The translations under genes and the position numbers were made by a program. DNA of 58,673 nucleotides from a virus. Of this stretch, positions 23,327 through 30,587 are shown in pieces. Location of the stretch: positions 1 through 58,673 of the IMG/VR virus record IMGVR_UViG_3300030329_002153; one strand, given 5' to 3'. Under the pieces are notes generated by a model. It saw only the letters and a list, made by a program, of their open reading frames with translations. It searched no databases and had not been told where the DNA came from. The first letter of the stretch is position 1; every line of letters starts with the position of its first letter.

Positions 23327-23564
23327 CCTTCACCTCCTCACTGCAAACAAAACATTGGGCTGGACTGGTCACTTGGACCACACGAAATCCAAGTGCCACA
23401 ATGTCGGACAGATCCACTCTGGTCAGACACTTCCTCCCGGTCAGCCTGACGAAACGCTTAGCGTTCTCACACACTGGGTAGATTCTCTCCACCCCGTATA
23501 TCTCTCGAACTTTGAACAGAACTTTCTTTGGTGTGTCAAAGGAAAGTTGTTTCACATCGTCCAT
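23310..23564 (-). CDS. Small cysteine-containing protein, unknown
   Basis: 84 residues from the ATG with GGAGG. Contains VCENAKRFVRLTGRKC and a C-terminal CFVC pair, so a metal site is possible. Basic centre and strand-rich end (DIVALGFRVVQVT). Overlaps both neighbours by 13-17 bases, typical of a tight operon. No family recognised. Confidence 0.6.
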   Translation of the reverse strand: MDDVKQLSFDTPKKVLFKVREIYGVERIYPVCENAKRFVRLTGRKCLTRVDLSDIVALGFRVVQVTSPAQCFVCSEEVKDEVQS

Positions 23565-23749
23565 TGTCTTGATCCTCCACAAGCCTTGCGAAATTTGTGA
23601 ACGTCGAAGTTTGGGTTGGTGGCATGGAATGCCCACTCCAAACGCTCGACTAATTCTGTCCCGAGATCCTCCGGTGAACGGAAGTCCAAGATGTCCTTCC
23701 GCAACCCTCTGATGACACCGGCAATCAACTCGAACTCTTTCTTTCCCAT
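23552..23749 (-). CDS. Short conserved phage protein
   Basis: 65 residues: MGKKEFELIAGVIRGLR, a variable linker, then ERLEWAFHATNPNFDVHKF and RKACG. This pattern (short helix, acidic middle, NPxFDxxxFxxACG end) is widespread among small uncharacterised phage proteins. Good GGAGATG ribosome site. Function unknown. Confidence 0.7.
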   Translation of the reverse strand: MGKKEFELIAGVIRGLRKDILDFRSPEDLGTELVERLEWAFHATNPNFDVHKFRKACGGSRQWTM

Positions 23750-23750
23750 G

Positions 23751-24200
23751 CTACATCTCCGATAAAATGTTAGTTGCAAGTCCACGTCTCAGGTGCTGAC
23801 CAAGGTCAGCTTGGGAAGCCAAGTGCCTCCCGATTCCACCAGCCGAACCCTTCTTTCCACAGAAACATTTCATGTTGGCAACCGTCAAACCATATTGCGT
23901 ATCGTTCCAAACTGATCCTTCCATGTTGTGTTTTTCCACCATGTGGACAGCAAGATTCTTCCAAGTCTTGCAGACAGCACCGCACAGCGGGCACCAAGGT
24001 GCCTTGGGTTTCTTCTTCGGCACTCCTTCCTTTGTGATAACAGGGTAATGCTCTTCGACGTACCGCTTCAGCTTGGCAATGTAGGATCGAAACGATCCCC
24101 TTGCATTCCGTCTGGTGATCCGAGTCTCTGACTCAGCCAGTCGCTTGAGAACTGCAAGCAACTCTGCTTCCAGTGAAGGCTTAGCCTTACGCTTAGCCAT
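23751..24200 (-). CDS. Zinc-binding protein, paralogue of the 21109-21543 product
   Basis: 149 residues. A basic N-terminal region (about 1-65) is followed by WCPLCGAVC, a C2H2-like continuation NLAVHMVEKHN, then MKCFCGKKG and a C-terminal IGRHLASQADLGQHLRRGLATNIL. The CPxC...HxxxxH and CxCG...H...H elements could bind two zinc ions. The cysteine/histidine order matches the protein at 21109-21543. Its ATG overlaps the stop of a 24-codon cysteine-rich gene (TAATG). DNA or RNA binding is likely, not shown. Confidence 0.75.
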   Translation of the reverse strand: MAKRKAKPSLEAELLAVLKRLAESETRITRRNARGSFRSYIAKLKRYVEEHYPVITKEGVPKKKPKAPWCPLCGAVCKTWKNLAVHMVEKHNMEGSVWNDTQYGLTVANMKCFCGKKGSAGGIGRHLASQADLGQHLRRGLATNILSEM

Positions 24201-24274
24201 TACTTGTCCTCCCCTTTCTCATCGTCTTCTGGGAAACACTCCTCGCAGTAGCAGATTGGCAGGCCACAACCCAT
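24200..24274 (-). CDS. 24-residue cysteine-rich peptide
   Basis: Sequence begins MGCGLPICYCEECFPEDDEK: four closely spaced cysteines and an acidic tail. It has a strong GGAGGAAAGATAG ribosome site, starts directly after the VWA-protein stop (TAGATG) and its TAA overlaps the next ATG (TAATG). Both junctions argue that it is really translated. Metal binding is likely; it may be a mini-zinc ribbon or an adaptor for the neighbouring VWA/MoxR pair. Easily missed because of its size. Confidence 0.6.
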   Translation of the reverse strand: MGCGLPICYCEECFPEDDEKGEDK

Positions 24275-25675
24275 CTATCTTTCCTCCAACACAACAGTCT
24301 TTGCCCAGTCGGGCACTCGGTACTTCCTGCCTGACTCAGTCAGACACACCACCATCTCGGCATCAATCTCTTGGCTAGGCCAAGGAGTGTAACCGTCAGT
24401 GATAACAATCACTGCATCGGGTGGGTTCCTGTCATCCATGACATCTTCAACGATCCGTCCCATGTCGGTGCCACGACCACCTGCCAGAACAACCTGTTCT
24501 GGACGGAACACTTTGTCACACTCAGCCTTGCAGACATCTCCGGTGACAACAGTCACCCCTTCAGGGATGTCGTTCACCACTTCGCCAACCACTCCCAGTG
24601 CTTGACCAAGTTCCTTGGTTGACATAGAGGCAGAGGTGTCAACGATCACCGTAACCAACGGGGTTGGTTCGATGTAGGCTGGCAGTCTCATGCCAGTCGG
24701 CTGCCGGTGGTTGGGCTTAGCCCAAGTGTAATCACCGTAGCCACGCTTGGTGTTCACTGCATATCGGCAAGCAGCAGTCAGTTCATCCAGAGGATTCACT
24801 TTAGGCTGGATGATTTCTTCGGCATGCCGAGCAAGGTTGCCAGCAACATCACCAACATTCTTCTCGTCATGTTCCTTGATGTCCCTAGCGACTTGTCGCT
24901 CAACCATATCCCGTTCGTTCTCAGACAGCCCCGGCTCTTCCTCGCTGGGTGGTCCTTGTTCCCAAGGACGTTCCTTTCCATCGGCTGCCGATCCACCGAA
25001 CGGTGGCTTGGGTCCGGTGTATTCCTCATCACCACTCCCACTGCCACCACCTTGTGGTTCACCCTCACCCTCTTCTGAGGGTTCACCCTCTGCCTCACCA
25101 CCTTGCGGCTCAGACTCACCCTCTTCTGAGGGTCCGTCACCACTCTGCGGTTCACCCTCACCCCCTTGAGGGTCACCACCCTGCGGTTCACCCTGCGGTG
25201 GTGGTTCCTCTTCCCCTTGTTCCTCAAGGGCACGGTAGTATTCGATGGCTGTCATGTTGGAGTCAGCATCGAACCCGTACTTCTCGGGAAGGTAACAACC
25301 TTCCGGCAATGTTACCTTGAGAACCTTGGTTCTCTGGTTGGGATCAGGTCGGGACTTCGTCTGCCGTAGGGTCTGGTTGATAACCAAGTCCGTTGCAATG
25401 TTCCACAAGTGGAACTGTTTATCCGAAGGCTGCTCACCAAGGAACATCTTCACCACTTCGTGGTGACGCAACAGGTAGTGCATCACCTCATGAAGCAGCA
25501 CAGCAGCACACTCTTCGAGTGTCCACTGTCCCAGTACGACAGGGTCGTAGTAAATCCTGCCGTACTGGTCGACACACATCGTCTCGATTCCCGGTCTTTC
25601 AAGGACCGGCATCGTCATCGTCAGCTTGCTGAGGTACGGCATCAAGCGGTGTGCTTTGTACCGGACTTCAGTCAT
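24275..25675 (-). CDS. VWA-like / HExxH metallopeptidase-like protein (MoxR partner)
   Basis: 466 residues. The N-terminal half has a zincin-like site HEVMHYLLRHH (about 62-72) in the arrangement of the VWA-like metallopeptidase family (DUF2201/COG3864). A long acidic, repetitive Gly/Pro/Glu/Gln linker (about 170-260) follows. The C-terminal VWA-like domain (about 341-466) has the metal-dependent adhesion site residues DTSAS (346-350), GGRGTDMG and ITDG. Such proteins are encoded next to MoxR ATPases, as here. The ATPase probably remodels or loads targets held by the VWA domain. Start chosen at the ATG with GGTGA; an upstream in-frame extension overlaps the MoxR gene and looks non-coding. Confidence 0.85.
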   Translation of the reverse strand: MTEVRYKAHRLMPYLSKLTMTMPVLERPGIETMCVDQYGRIYYDPVVLGQWTLEECAAVLLHEVMHYLLRHHEVVKMFLGEQPSDKQFHLWNIATDLVINQTLRQTKSRPDPNQRTKVLKVTLPEGCYLPEKYGFDADSNMTAIEYYRALEEQGEEEPPPQGEPQGGDPQGGEGEPQSGDGPSEEGESEPQGGEAEGEPSEEGEGEPQGGGSGSGDEEYTGPKPPFGGSAADGKERPWEQGPPSEEEPGLSENERDMVERQVARDIKEHDEKNVGDVAGNLARHAEEIIQPKVNPLDELTAACRYAVNTKRGYGDYTWAKPNHRQPTGMRLPAYIEPTPLVTVIVDTSASMSTKELGQALGVVGEVVNDIPEGVTVVTGDVCKAECDKVFRPEQVVLAGGRGTDMGRIVEDVMDDRNPPDAVIVITDGYTPWPSQEIDAEMVVCLTESGRKYRVPDWAKTVVLEER

Positions 25676-25749
25676 GGTGTAGTCACCGGTTTGTGTTTTC
25701 AACACAGTATTGTCCTCACTTCGTTGTTGGTTGGTGTCCAGCCAAGTGA

Positions 25750-26967
25750 TTACTTGGCACCGTTTTCCTCTTCGAGACAACGACCGAACAGGTTCCACAC
25801 ATCGTGTGTCAACTGCTCATCAGCAGACCACTTCCCGTCCTTGACTTCGTCGATACGGAACAGGGGACCAGCACAAGACAAGGACACTTCCTTGTCGTGT
25901 GATGCTGCTGCCGACAGAATGCTGCAAGCAGCATCCCATCGTGGCCTGTTCTTGTCTGCAAGAACCCTTGCAGTCACAGCACCAAGCATGGCTTGGACCT
26001 GATCAGCACGACCGGGGTGGTCGTAGTCTGCTTGGCGACCAGCCTTGGCTGCCGACATGAACTCAAGCAACATTGCTTCAGGGTCGGGCAGATCCAACTG
26101 GTCAAGGTACTCGAAGAATTCGAGAGCATAGGTTTTCCCGACAAGACCTTCGCAAAGCTCTCGCTTCAGCGATTCGTCACCGGGATACGCTGCTTCAGCA
26201 GCAGCAGCAGCTTCGACATACATGGTCCAAGTCCTCATGCTTGGCCATGGTCCAGACAGTTGAGACCGAGACAACTTACCGTTGTCATCCTTCGGCATCT
26301 CGAAAGCCTCTGGCTTACGCTTCCTGAAGGCAGCCACTTGGCTGCCGATCAGAGGAAGGTTGGTTCGCCAGCTTGCTGGCAACTTGGTGAACTCGGGATT
26401 GGGAAACTCCAATCCGTTGAGCAAGCCTTGCTCCCAAGTCTGCCATGGAGTGGACCACTTGTGGTGGTACATCCTGTTTGCCATCGGTGCTTCCAACGGT
26501 ACACCGTTGGCAGCGGACTCGACTGGGTTGCCAGCAGCAACCAAGATGGTGTCATCAGGGAGTTTCATGTCCCCAATTTTCCGTTCGGTCAAGACCGACA
26601 GCAGTGCCGCTTGCACTGCCCTAGGGCAGGAACCAAGCTCGTCGTTGAACAGAAGCGTAGGCTTCTCGGCAGCGTCAACAGCGTACTTCGGCGGAACAAT
26701 TGAGACGAACACCTTCGTCTCTTCCCGGCCATCAGGGTACACCGTCACTGTCTCGGCGGTTTCAGGGAAACCCTTGATTTCTGCCGGGTCGTTCTGGGTT
26801 CCCAACAGTTGATAACAACTGTAACCAATTGCCTTGGCAAACGCCTCAATTACACGAGACTTGCCAGCACCGGGGTCAGCAATCCCATAAGGGATCACAC
26901 CACCAGTGGGCGACCCGATCTGGGTCTGTGCCATCAAGAAAAATGCAGCATTGTCGTGACGAACCAT
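25750..26967 (-). CDS. MoxR-family AAA+ ATPase
   Basis: 405 residues. Walker A GIADPGAGKS (about 28-37), Walker B PTLLFNDEL (about 103-111) followed by the MoxR-type PRAVQAALLSVLTERKI, and sensor I VAAGNP (about 143-148). The AGxP/EAPMANRM segment contains the expected arginine. A lid and a roughly 180-residue helical C-terminal region complete it. MoxR ATPases act as hexameric chaperones for VWA-domain partners; the partner is the next gene in the operon. Start at the ATG with GGAG nine bases upstream; the TTG earlier in frame is inside that leader. Role in the infected cell is unknown. Confidence 0.92.
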   Translation of the reverse strand: MVRHDNAAFFLMAQTQIGSPTGGVIPYGIADPGAGKSRVIEAFAKAIGYSCYQLLGTQNDPAEIKGFPETAETVTVYPDGREETKVFVSIVPPKYAVDAAEKPTLLFNDELGSCPRAVQAALLSVLTERKIGDMKLPDDTILVAAGNPVESAANGVPLEAPMANRMYHHKWSTPWQTWEQGLLNGLEFPNPEFTKLPASWRTNLPLIGSQVAAFRKRKPEAFEMPKDDNGKLSRSQLSGPWPSMRTWTMYVEAAAAAEAAYPGDESLKRELCEGLVGKTYALEFFEYLDQLDLPDPEAMLLEFMSAAKAGRQADYDHPGRADQVQAMLGAVTARVLADKNRPRWDAACSILSAAASHDKEVSLSCAGPLFRIDEVKDGKWSADEQLTHDVWNLFGRCLEEENGAK

Positions 26968-27020
26968 GGTAGCAAACTCCAAAATCGAAACTCGAAACAG
27001 GTAACACTCCCTCCCCTCAC

Positions 27021-27053
27021 CTCAAGGGGGGTCGTAAGACTCCCCCCCCTTGA
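27021..27053 (-). repeat. Hairpin with conserved 11-base loop, copy 1
   Basis: Stem CTCAAGGGGGG/CCCCCCTTGAG with loop TCGTAAGACTC (plus strand), in the leader of the MoxR gene. The same loop and a closely related stem occur at 28287-28327. Not followed by a T-run on the minus strand, so processing or translational control fits better than termination. Confidence 0.7.
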
Positions 27054-27074
27054 GGATGAGGTGAGGTAGTGGTC

Positions 27075-27941
27075 TCACATCTCGGCCAACAGTGCCGTAG
27101 CAGCAGTGGCCTCCGCTTGCTTGGCAGCACTTTCCAGTGCCGTAAGCGTCTCACCGAGTAGCGTTTCATAACGCTTCACCTTCTGTCGAAGGGCAACAGA
27201 CTCAGCTTTGCGGTTGGTCAAGGCACGTTTGCCTTGTCCATCGGACACAGCATCAGTGATGCGGTCCACTTCAACACTCACTTCGTGAGTCAGAGCATCT
27301 CTGACAGCACGGACAGCATCTTCGTCGAACTCGTATTCGAGTTGGTAAACACAGACACCTTCGCCAACAGACTCGAACTTGTCGGCAATGTCTCTCCACA
27401 TCTCCACCCTATGGGGTGGAATACTGTAGATCCCACCAGTGGGACGGAGACTGACACCGTCACAGACTGTGGTGGCAATGCTCTTCAGAGCAGCACCGAC
27501 AGCATGCTGTGGCAGCATCCGTTTGTATGCCACAAAGTGTTCGGCAATCATTGCCCTGTCCACTGGGTGGACTTCGTTGCCATCCATGTCCCTTGCAGGG
27601 ACTATTGCAAGTCCGGTGAGGACACCGTTGGACTTGGTACATCTCGCTGTGAACAGCGGTTCGTACTCGTTGATGGCATCATTCCGTTTGACCAGTGCCA
27701 CTTCGAATCCGTTCTTCGAACGGTCGGTGTGAGGCTGGACAATGTAGTCCCGTTCGGAGTCCCCCCGAAGGAAGATACAGTATGCTGCCAAGGCAGCATT
27801 CAAGGCAGAATCGTCCGTCCTATTCTTGGGAACGTGGGACTTCAGTCCCTCCCCAATAGCCTCTATGAGGCTGTCCCTGTCCACCTCTGAACAGGACCAG
27901 TAGGTGACTCGACCAACAGCGTTGGTAGTGTGAACATTCAT
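27075..27941 (-). CDS. Unknown protein upstream of MoxR
   Basis: 288 residues from the ATG with GGAGGATTTTGCG. Mixed alpha/beta first 190 residues (FLRGDSERDYIVQPH, FEVALVKRNDAINEY, GGIYSIPPHRVEMWRDIA) followed by a long C-terminal coiled coil (about 215-285, SVALRQKVKRYETLLGETL). It immediately precedes the MoxR-VWA pair in the same direction, with only the conserved-loop hairpin between, so it may be a third member of that system. No family assigned with confidence. Confidence 0.75.
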   Translation of the reverse strand: MNVHTTNAVGRVTYWSCSEVDRDSLIEAIGEGLKSHVPKNRTDDSALNAALAAYCIFLRGDSERDYIVQPHTDRSKNGFEVALVKRNDAINEYEPLFTARCTKSNGVLTGLAIVPARDMDGNEVHPVDRAMIAEHFVAYKRMLPQHAVGAALKSIATTVCDGVSLRPTGGIYSIPPHRVEMWRDIADKFESVGEGVCVYQLEYEFDEDAVRAVRDALTHEVSVEVDRITDAVSDGQGKRALTNRKAESVALRQKVKRYETLLGETLTALESAAKQAEATAATALLAEM

Positions 27942-27983
27942 CGCAAAATCCTCCACTTGGTTGTGACCACCATGGTGGTCTGA

Positions 27984-28250
27984 TTAGAAGTCGATCTCGG
28001 CATCGTGGTCGTGAGCAAGCTGAACAATTGGCACCCCGGTTTGCTTGGCGAAGTCCTCCATTGCCGTGGACTTGCAATGTCCGGGGTCCGCAGGGGGCAA
28101 GGCAAGGACCACGATGAATTCGTCAGCATTCAAGTCGACAACGTCGACAAGATCCTCACCGATGTTGCTCGGCTGATCCACCGGATCAGTAAGAGGCAAC
28201 AGCAGTTGCCGTTCGGGGAATGAGAGTCGCAGTTGTTTGGTGGCTGGCAT
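27984..28250 (-). CDS. Small acidic protein, unknown
   Basis: 88 residues from the ATG with GGAGG. Acidic and strand-rich (EDLVDVVDLNADEFIVVLAL), ending VPIVQLAHDHDAEIDF with several His/Asp that could bind metal. It follows a promoter and the second conserved-loop hairpin and heads the MoxR transcription group. Longer in-frame extension upstream runs through the hairpin and promoter and is probably not translated. Confidence 0.6.
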   Translation of the reverse strand: MPATKQLRLSFPERQLLLPLTDPVDQPSNIGEDLVDVVDLNADEFIVVLALPPADPGHCKSTAMEDFAKQTGVPIVQLAHDHDAEIDF

Positions 28251-28286
28251 CGTCGCTGTCCTCCGGTTCGGTGTTGTTGTGTCCCC

Positions 28287-28327
28287 CCTCACCTCAAGGG
28301 GTCGTAAGACTCCCCCTTGAGGTGAGG
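28287..28327 (-). repeat. Hairpin with conserved 11-base loop, copy 2
   Basis: Perfect 15-bp stem (CCTCACCTCAAGGGG and complement) closing loop TCGTAAGACTC, located between promoter and the 28250 gene. Same loop as at 27021-27053. Confidence 0.75.
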
Positions 28328-28401
28328 TGGGCCACCACATCCAATTCTCTGGCTGTCTCCCCCCGGTCTCATGGTCCATGAGACTGATGCGAGGGGGCAG
28401 G

Positions 28402-28430
28402 ATCGTAACGTGTGCGTTTCTGGCTGTCAA
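28402..28430 (-). promoter_or_regulatory. Sigma70-like promoter for MoxR-group genes
   Basis: On the minus strand TTGACA, a 17-base spacer, then TACGAT. It would start a transcript near 28395 with a leader of about 145 bases containing the conserved-loop hairpin before the ATG at 28250. Confidence 0.6.
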
Positions 28431-28492
28431 GCCACTTGCCTCTTGTATGTACGGATTTTCCACTAGGTTGGCCCCATCGTGGCACCAAGGTG

Positions 28493-28586
28493 CCATAGGG
28501 CACGGAGTGGTGGGATGCATTACATTGGCGCACTTACCAGTCTAGACTGGTGGCATTCCAATACCACGATACTCCATGCCCTATGG
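28493..28586. other. Nested inverted-repeat structure downstream of the 28600 gene
   Basis: Outer arms CCATAGGGCA-GGAGT (28493-28508) and ACTCC-TGCCCTATGG (28571-28586) pair with one mismatch. Inside are a GTGG/CCAC pair and a perfect 16-bp palindrome ACCAGTCTAGACTGGT (28536-28551). No coding capacity. It could be a 3'-end stabiliser, processing site or protein-binding site; there is no T-run. Confidence 0.55.
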
Positions 28587-28599
28587 TCTTGGTTCTCGC

Positions 28600-28857
28600 C
28601 TACCAGACGAAGTCCTTCGTCTTGGCTTGCTCACTGTTGTCCCAAGCCTTGACAAGCCCCTCACTGACCTCACTAAGGTCAGCGTCAGACATTGCCACCA
28701 TAGGTGGCTCAGTGTCGGATCTCTGGCCGACTGGAAGCTCCATCACTGCCCTGATTTCAGGGCTTAGCGTGGTCCACACCTCTGGTGTGAGTTCGGCGCA
28801 TTCCTCCCCATGGAGGAAGTTCCTACGGTCTTCGATGGTCAAGAAACGTGGCATCAT
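28600..28857 (-). CDS. Small acidic protein, unknown
   Basis: 85 residues from the first of two adjacent ATGs with GGAG seven bases upstream. Helical and acidic (TIEDRRNFLHGEECAEL, MSDADLSEVSEGLVKAW). No motif recognised. Followed by the nested inverted-repeat structure. Confidence 0.6.
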   Translation of the reverse strand: MMPRFLTIEDRRNFLHGEECAELTPEVWTTLSPEIRAVMELPVGQRSDTEPPMVAMSDADLSEVSEGLVKAWDNSEQAKTKDFVW

Positions 28858-28983
28858 AGCAATTCTCCGTAAATGTGGACCTAGGTCCAAGGTGTGAAAC
28901 CCCTCACACCCTCAGCAAGCTGAGGATGCGGGAGGGATCACACCCACCCTGCCAGAGGCAGGGCAAGTGCTTCCCAGTCAGCG

Positions 28984-29673
28984 TTAGCTGACAAGTCCCA
29001 TCTTCTGCATTTGCTCAGCAACAAGCTGAGCCGCTTCGAGCCGATCCCACATCCGTTTCTGAGCCGCTTCCCCAGAGGGGACGGTCACGGCTCCACAAGT
29101 GGAGTGTTCGTAGTCTCCGTTCTTGCCGACACGGATCTCTGTAGAGATCGGTGCATCCGAACACAGTTCAGCAGTAAGCTGCTGAACCAAGAACACATAC
29201 TCAGCAGGGTCGAGCCGCTTGAGTATCCGATCCACCGTTTCACCAGCTTTGCTGGTTGCCCGCTTCTCACCCTTCAGGGTGTGCTTGACTCGACCCCGGT
29301 CAGTGACCTCCCAGCCAGACACCGGAACAGCAGCTTTCTGCTGTCGCGGGGTCTTCACGGCATGAGCTTCGTACCATTCTCGGAACATTCGAGCCGTGAC
29401 CCCACTTGTGGGGTCGTCGGCCAAAGCCTCAGCAGCTTCGACAGAAGCATTGGGTGGGATCGCCACCACCTTGGGTGGTTCCGGCGTAGGTGCCGGTGCC
29501 GGTGCCGGTTTCGGTTTCGGGGTTTCGGTTTTCTCTACCACTTTAGTGGTCCTCCGATTGGGTTTGGTCGTCCTTCGACGACGGGTCTGACTGACCGGCT
29601 TGGCCGGTGCTGGGGTGACGGTCTCTGGAAGAGACACGAAGTCCTCGGTGGTCGCACTGAAATTCAGCAGCAT
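28984..29673 (-). CDS. Lys/Pro-rich linker protein with C-terminal globular domain, unknown
   Basis: 229 residues, AAGGAG ribosome site. Residues about 25-75 are a basic then Pro/Ala/Lys linker (RRRRTTKPNRRTTKVVEK, PKPKPAPAPAPTPEPP). The C-terminal ~140 residues look globular (MFREWYEAHAVKT, GWEVTDRGRVKHTLKGEKRA, a Cys-containing STCGAVTVPSG). It is the first gene after the hairpin region. Its DNA contains many perfect short inverted repeats. No family recognised. Confidence 0.65.
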   Translation of the reverse strand: MLLNFSATTEDFVSLPETVTPAPAKPVSQTRRRRTTKPNRRTTKVVEKTETPKPKPAPAPAPTPEPPKVVAIPPNASVEAAEALADDPTSGVTARMFREWYEAHAVKTPRQQKAAVPVSGWEVTDRGRVKHTLKGEKRATSKAGETVDRILKRLDPAEYVFLVQQLTAELCSDAPISTEIRVGKNGDYEHSTCGAVTVPSGEAAQKRMWDRLEAAQLVAEQMQKMGLVS

Positions 29674-29742
29674 AGCAAAGCTCCTTCGGCACAAGGCCAG
29701 TTGGTGAAGCCGACTCGGATCGAATCGGCAAAAATCCTCATT

Positions 29743-29834
29743 TCTCTCTTCTTCTCTCTTTTTTCTTTCCCTTTTAAATGACGAGGAGCGAAGCGACGAG
29801 GAAGAGGGAAAGAAAAAAGAGAGAAGAAGAGAGA
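29743..29834. repeat. Long perfect inverted repeat (29-bp arms)
   Basis: Arms are all-pyrimidine and all-purine and exactly complementary; four more pairs (one G-T) extend into the loop. The loop, read on the plus strand, contains GAGGAGCGAAGCGACGAGG. It would form a very stable cruciform or RNA hairpin. Confidence 0.95.
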
Positions 29835-29836
29835 TA

Positions 29837-29868
29837 TAGAACCCTCCCCACTAGTGGGGAGGGTTCTA
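29837..29868. repeat. Perfect 32-bp palindrome
   Basis: TAGAACCCTCCCCACT and its exact complement, centred on ACTAGT with no spacer, only three bases after the long inverted repeat. Such loop-less palindromes are unstable in most bacteria and imply function or recent origin. Confidence 0.95.
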
Positions 29869-30522
29869 CACCCACTCCCCTTTAGGGGAGTGAGGGCAAA
29901 TCCTCCAACCCCGCGCAAGGACTCCGTCCGGTGGGCGGTTGGCAAGGCGGGCAGGTCAGGACTTGGCGTGTACCCAAGCACGCGCGACCCAAGAATCACC
30001 GGATTTTCTCTCATAGATTACAAAGTAATCTAAAAAATCGACAATGTTGGGAAAATAGTTGCCGAAGGGGGGTCGCGTACGCAGCGCGAAGTCCGGCGGG
30101 CGCGCGTACATGTACATGTACATGTACACATGTAGGCGTAGGCGAGAGCCGCAGCAGCGAGGCAGCGAGACCATCGACCAATCTTTGAACTTGCTAGCAA
30201 GTTCACATTCACTCAGCTTGCTGAGTGGGGAGGCGAGGTCAAGCCAAAGTTCTGGTAGCAAGCTACCAGCCAGCAGGAGAAACCGGCGTCTCCTAACGGG
30301 AGACGAACCCCAGACAATGCTTACCGTTCGGTAAGCATTGTTGCAAACCCGTGCCATACAACCACTTGTGGTTGTCTGGCACCCCCGGCCCGGCCCCCTT
30401 CGGCGGCCCCTATAGGTATATCTAACGCTCGTGGAATTTTTCACCAAAACCAATACACGCATGAGAACGCTACCTACAGCGTCTGGCGTATTTTTTTGAG
30501 CAAATACCCCGTGTACCACGAG

Positions 30523-30559
30523 AAAACCCCCCACAAGCCGAATATGGGCCTGTGAGGGG
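30523..30559 (-). terminator. Rho-independent terminator of the SSB operon
   Basis: On the minus strand a 13-bp stem with two G-U pairs and a seven-base loop, followed by TTTTC, about 28 bases after the stop of the 42-residue membrane peptide. It ends the 33194-to-30588 unit. Confidence 0.7.
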
Positions 30560-30587
30560 TATCGTAGTCTGTCCAGCAGCGATTTAG

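Larger units (their letters stand above)
29695..30522. other. Non-coding hairpin-array region
   Basis: No credible gene in about 0.8 kb. Perfect inverted repeats include a 29-bp polypyrimidine/polypurine stem (29743-29771 with 29806-29834, 34-base loop), a 32-bp palindrome (29837-29868), CACTCCCC hairpin (29873-29892), TAGATTAC hairpin (30014-30032), GTACAT repeats (30106-30127), and short-loop hairpins at 30186-30205, 30210-30227, 30252-30269, 30287-30305, 30314-30341 and 30351-30382. It separates two minus-strand transcription units. Replication origin, packaging or recombination site and RNA-stability roles are all possible. A weak minus-strand promoter (TTGGTG-17-TAGATA) lies near 30430-30460. 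Confidence 0.8.

Noticed and set aside
25980-26703. 236-codon plus-strand frame opposite the MoxR gene
   Set aside because: Antisense to conserved Walker and sensor motifs; no ribosome site.
29011-29781. 256-codon plus-strand frame through the hairpin region edge
   Set aside because: It is antisense to the 28984-29673 gene and its end runs through the polypyrimidine arm of the long inverted repeat (SLFFSLFSFPFK), typical of non-coding sequence.
30186-30382. CRISPR array
   Set aside because: The elements are palindromes of unrelated sequence with uneven spacing, not one direct repeat with spacers.
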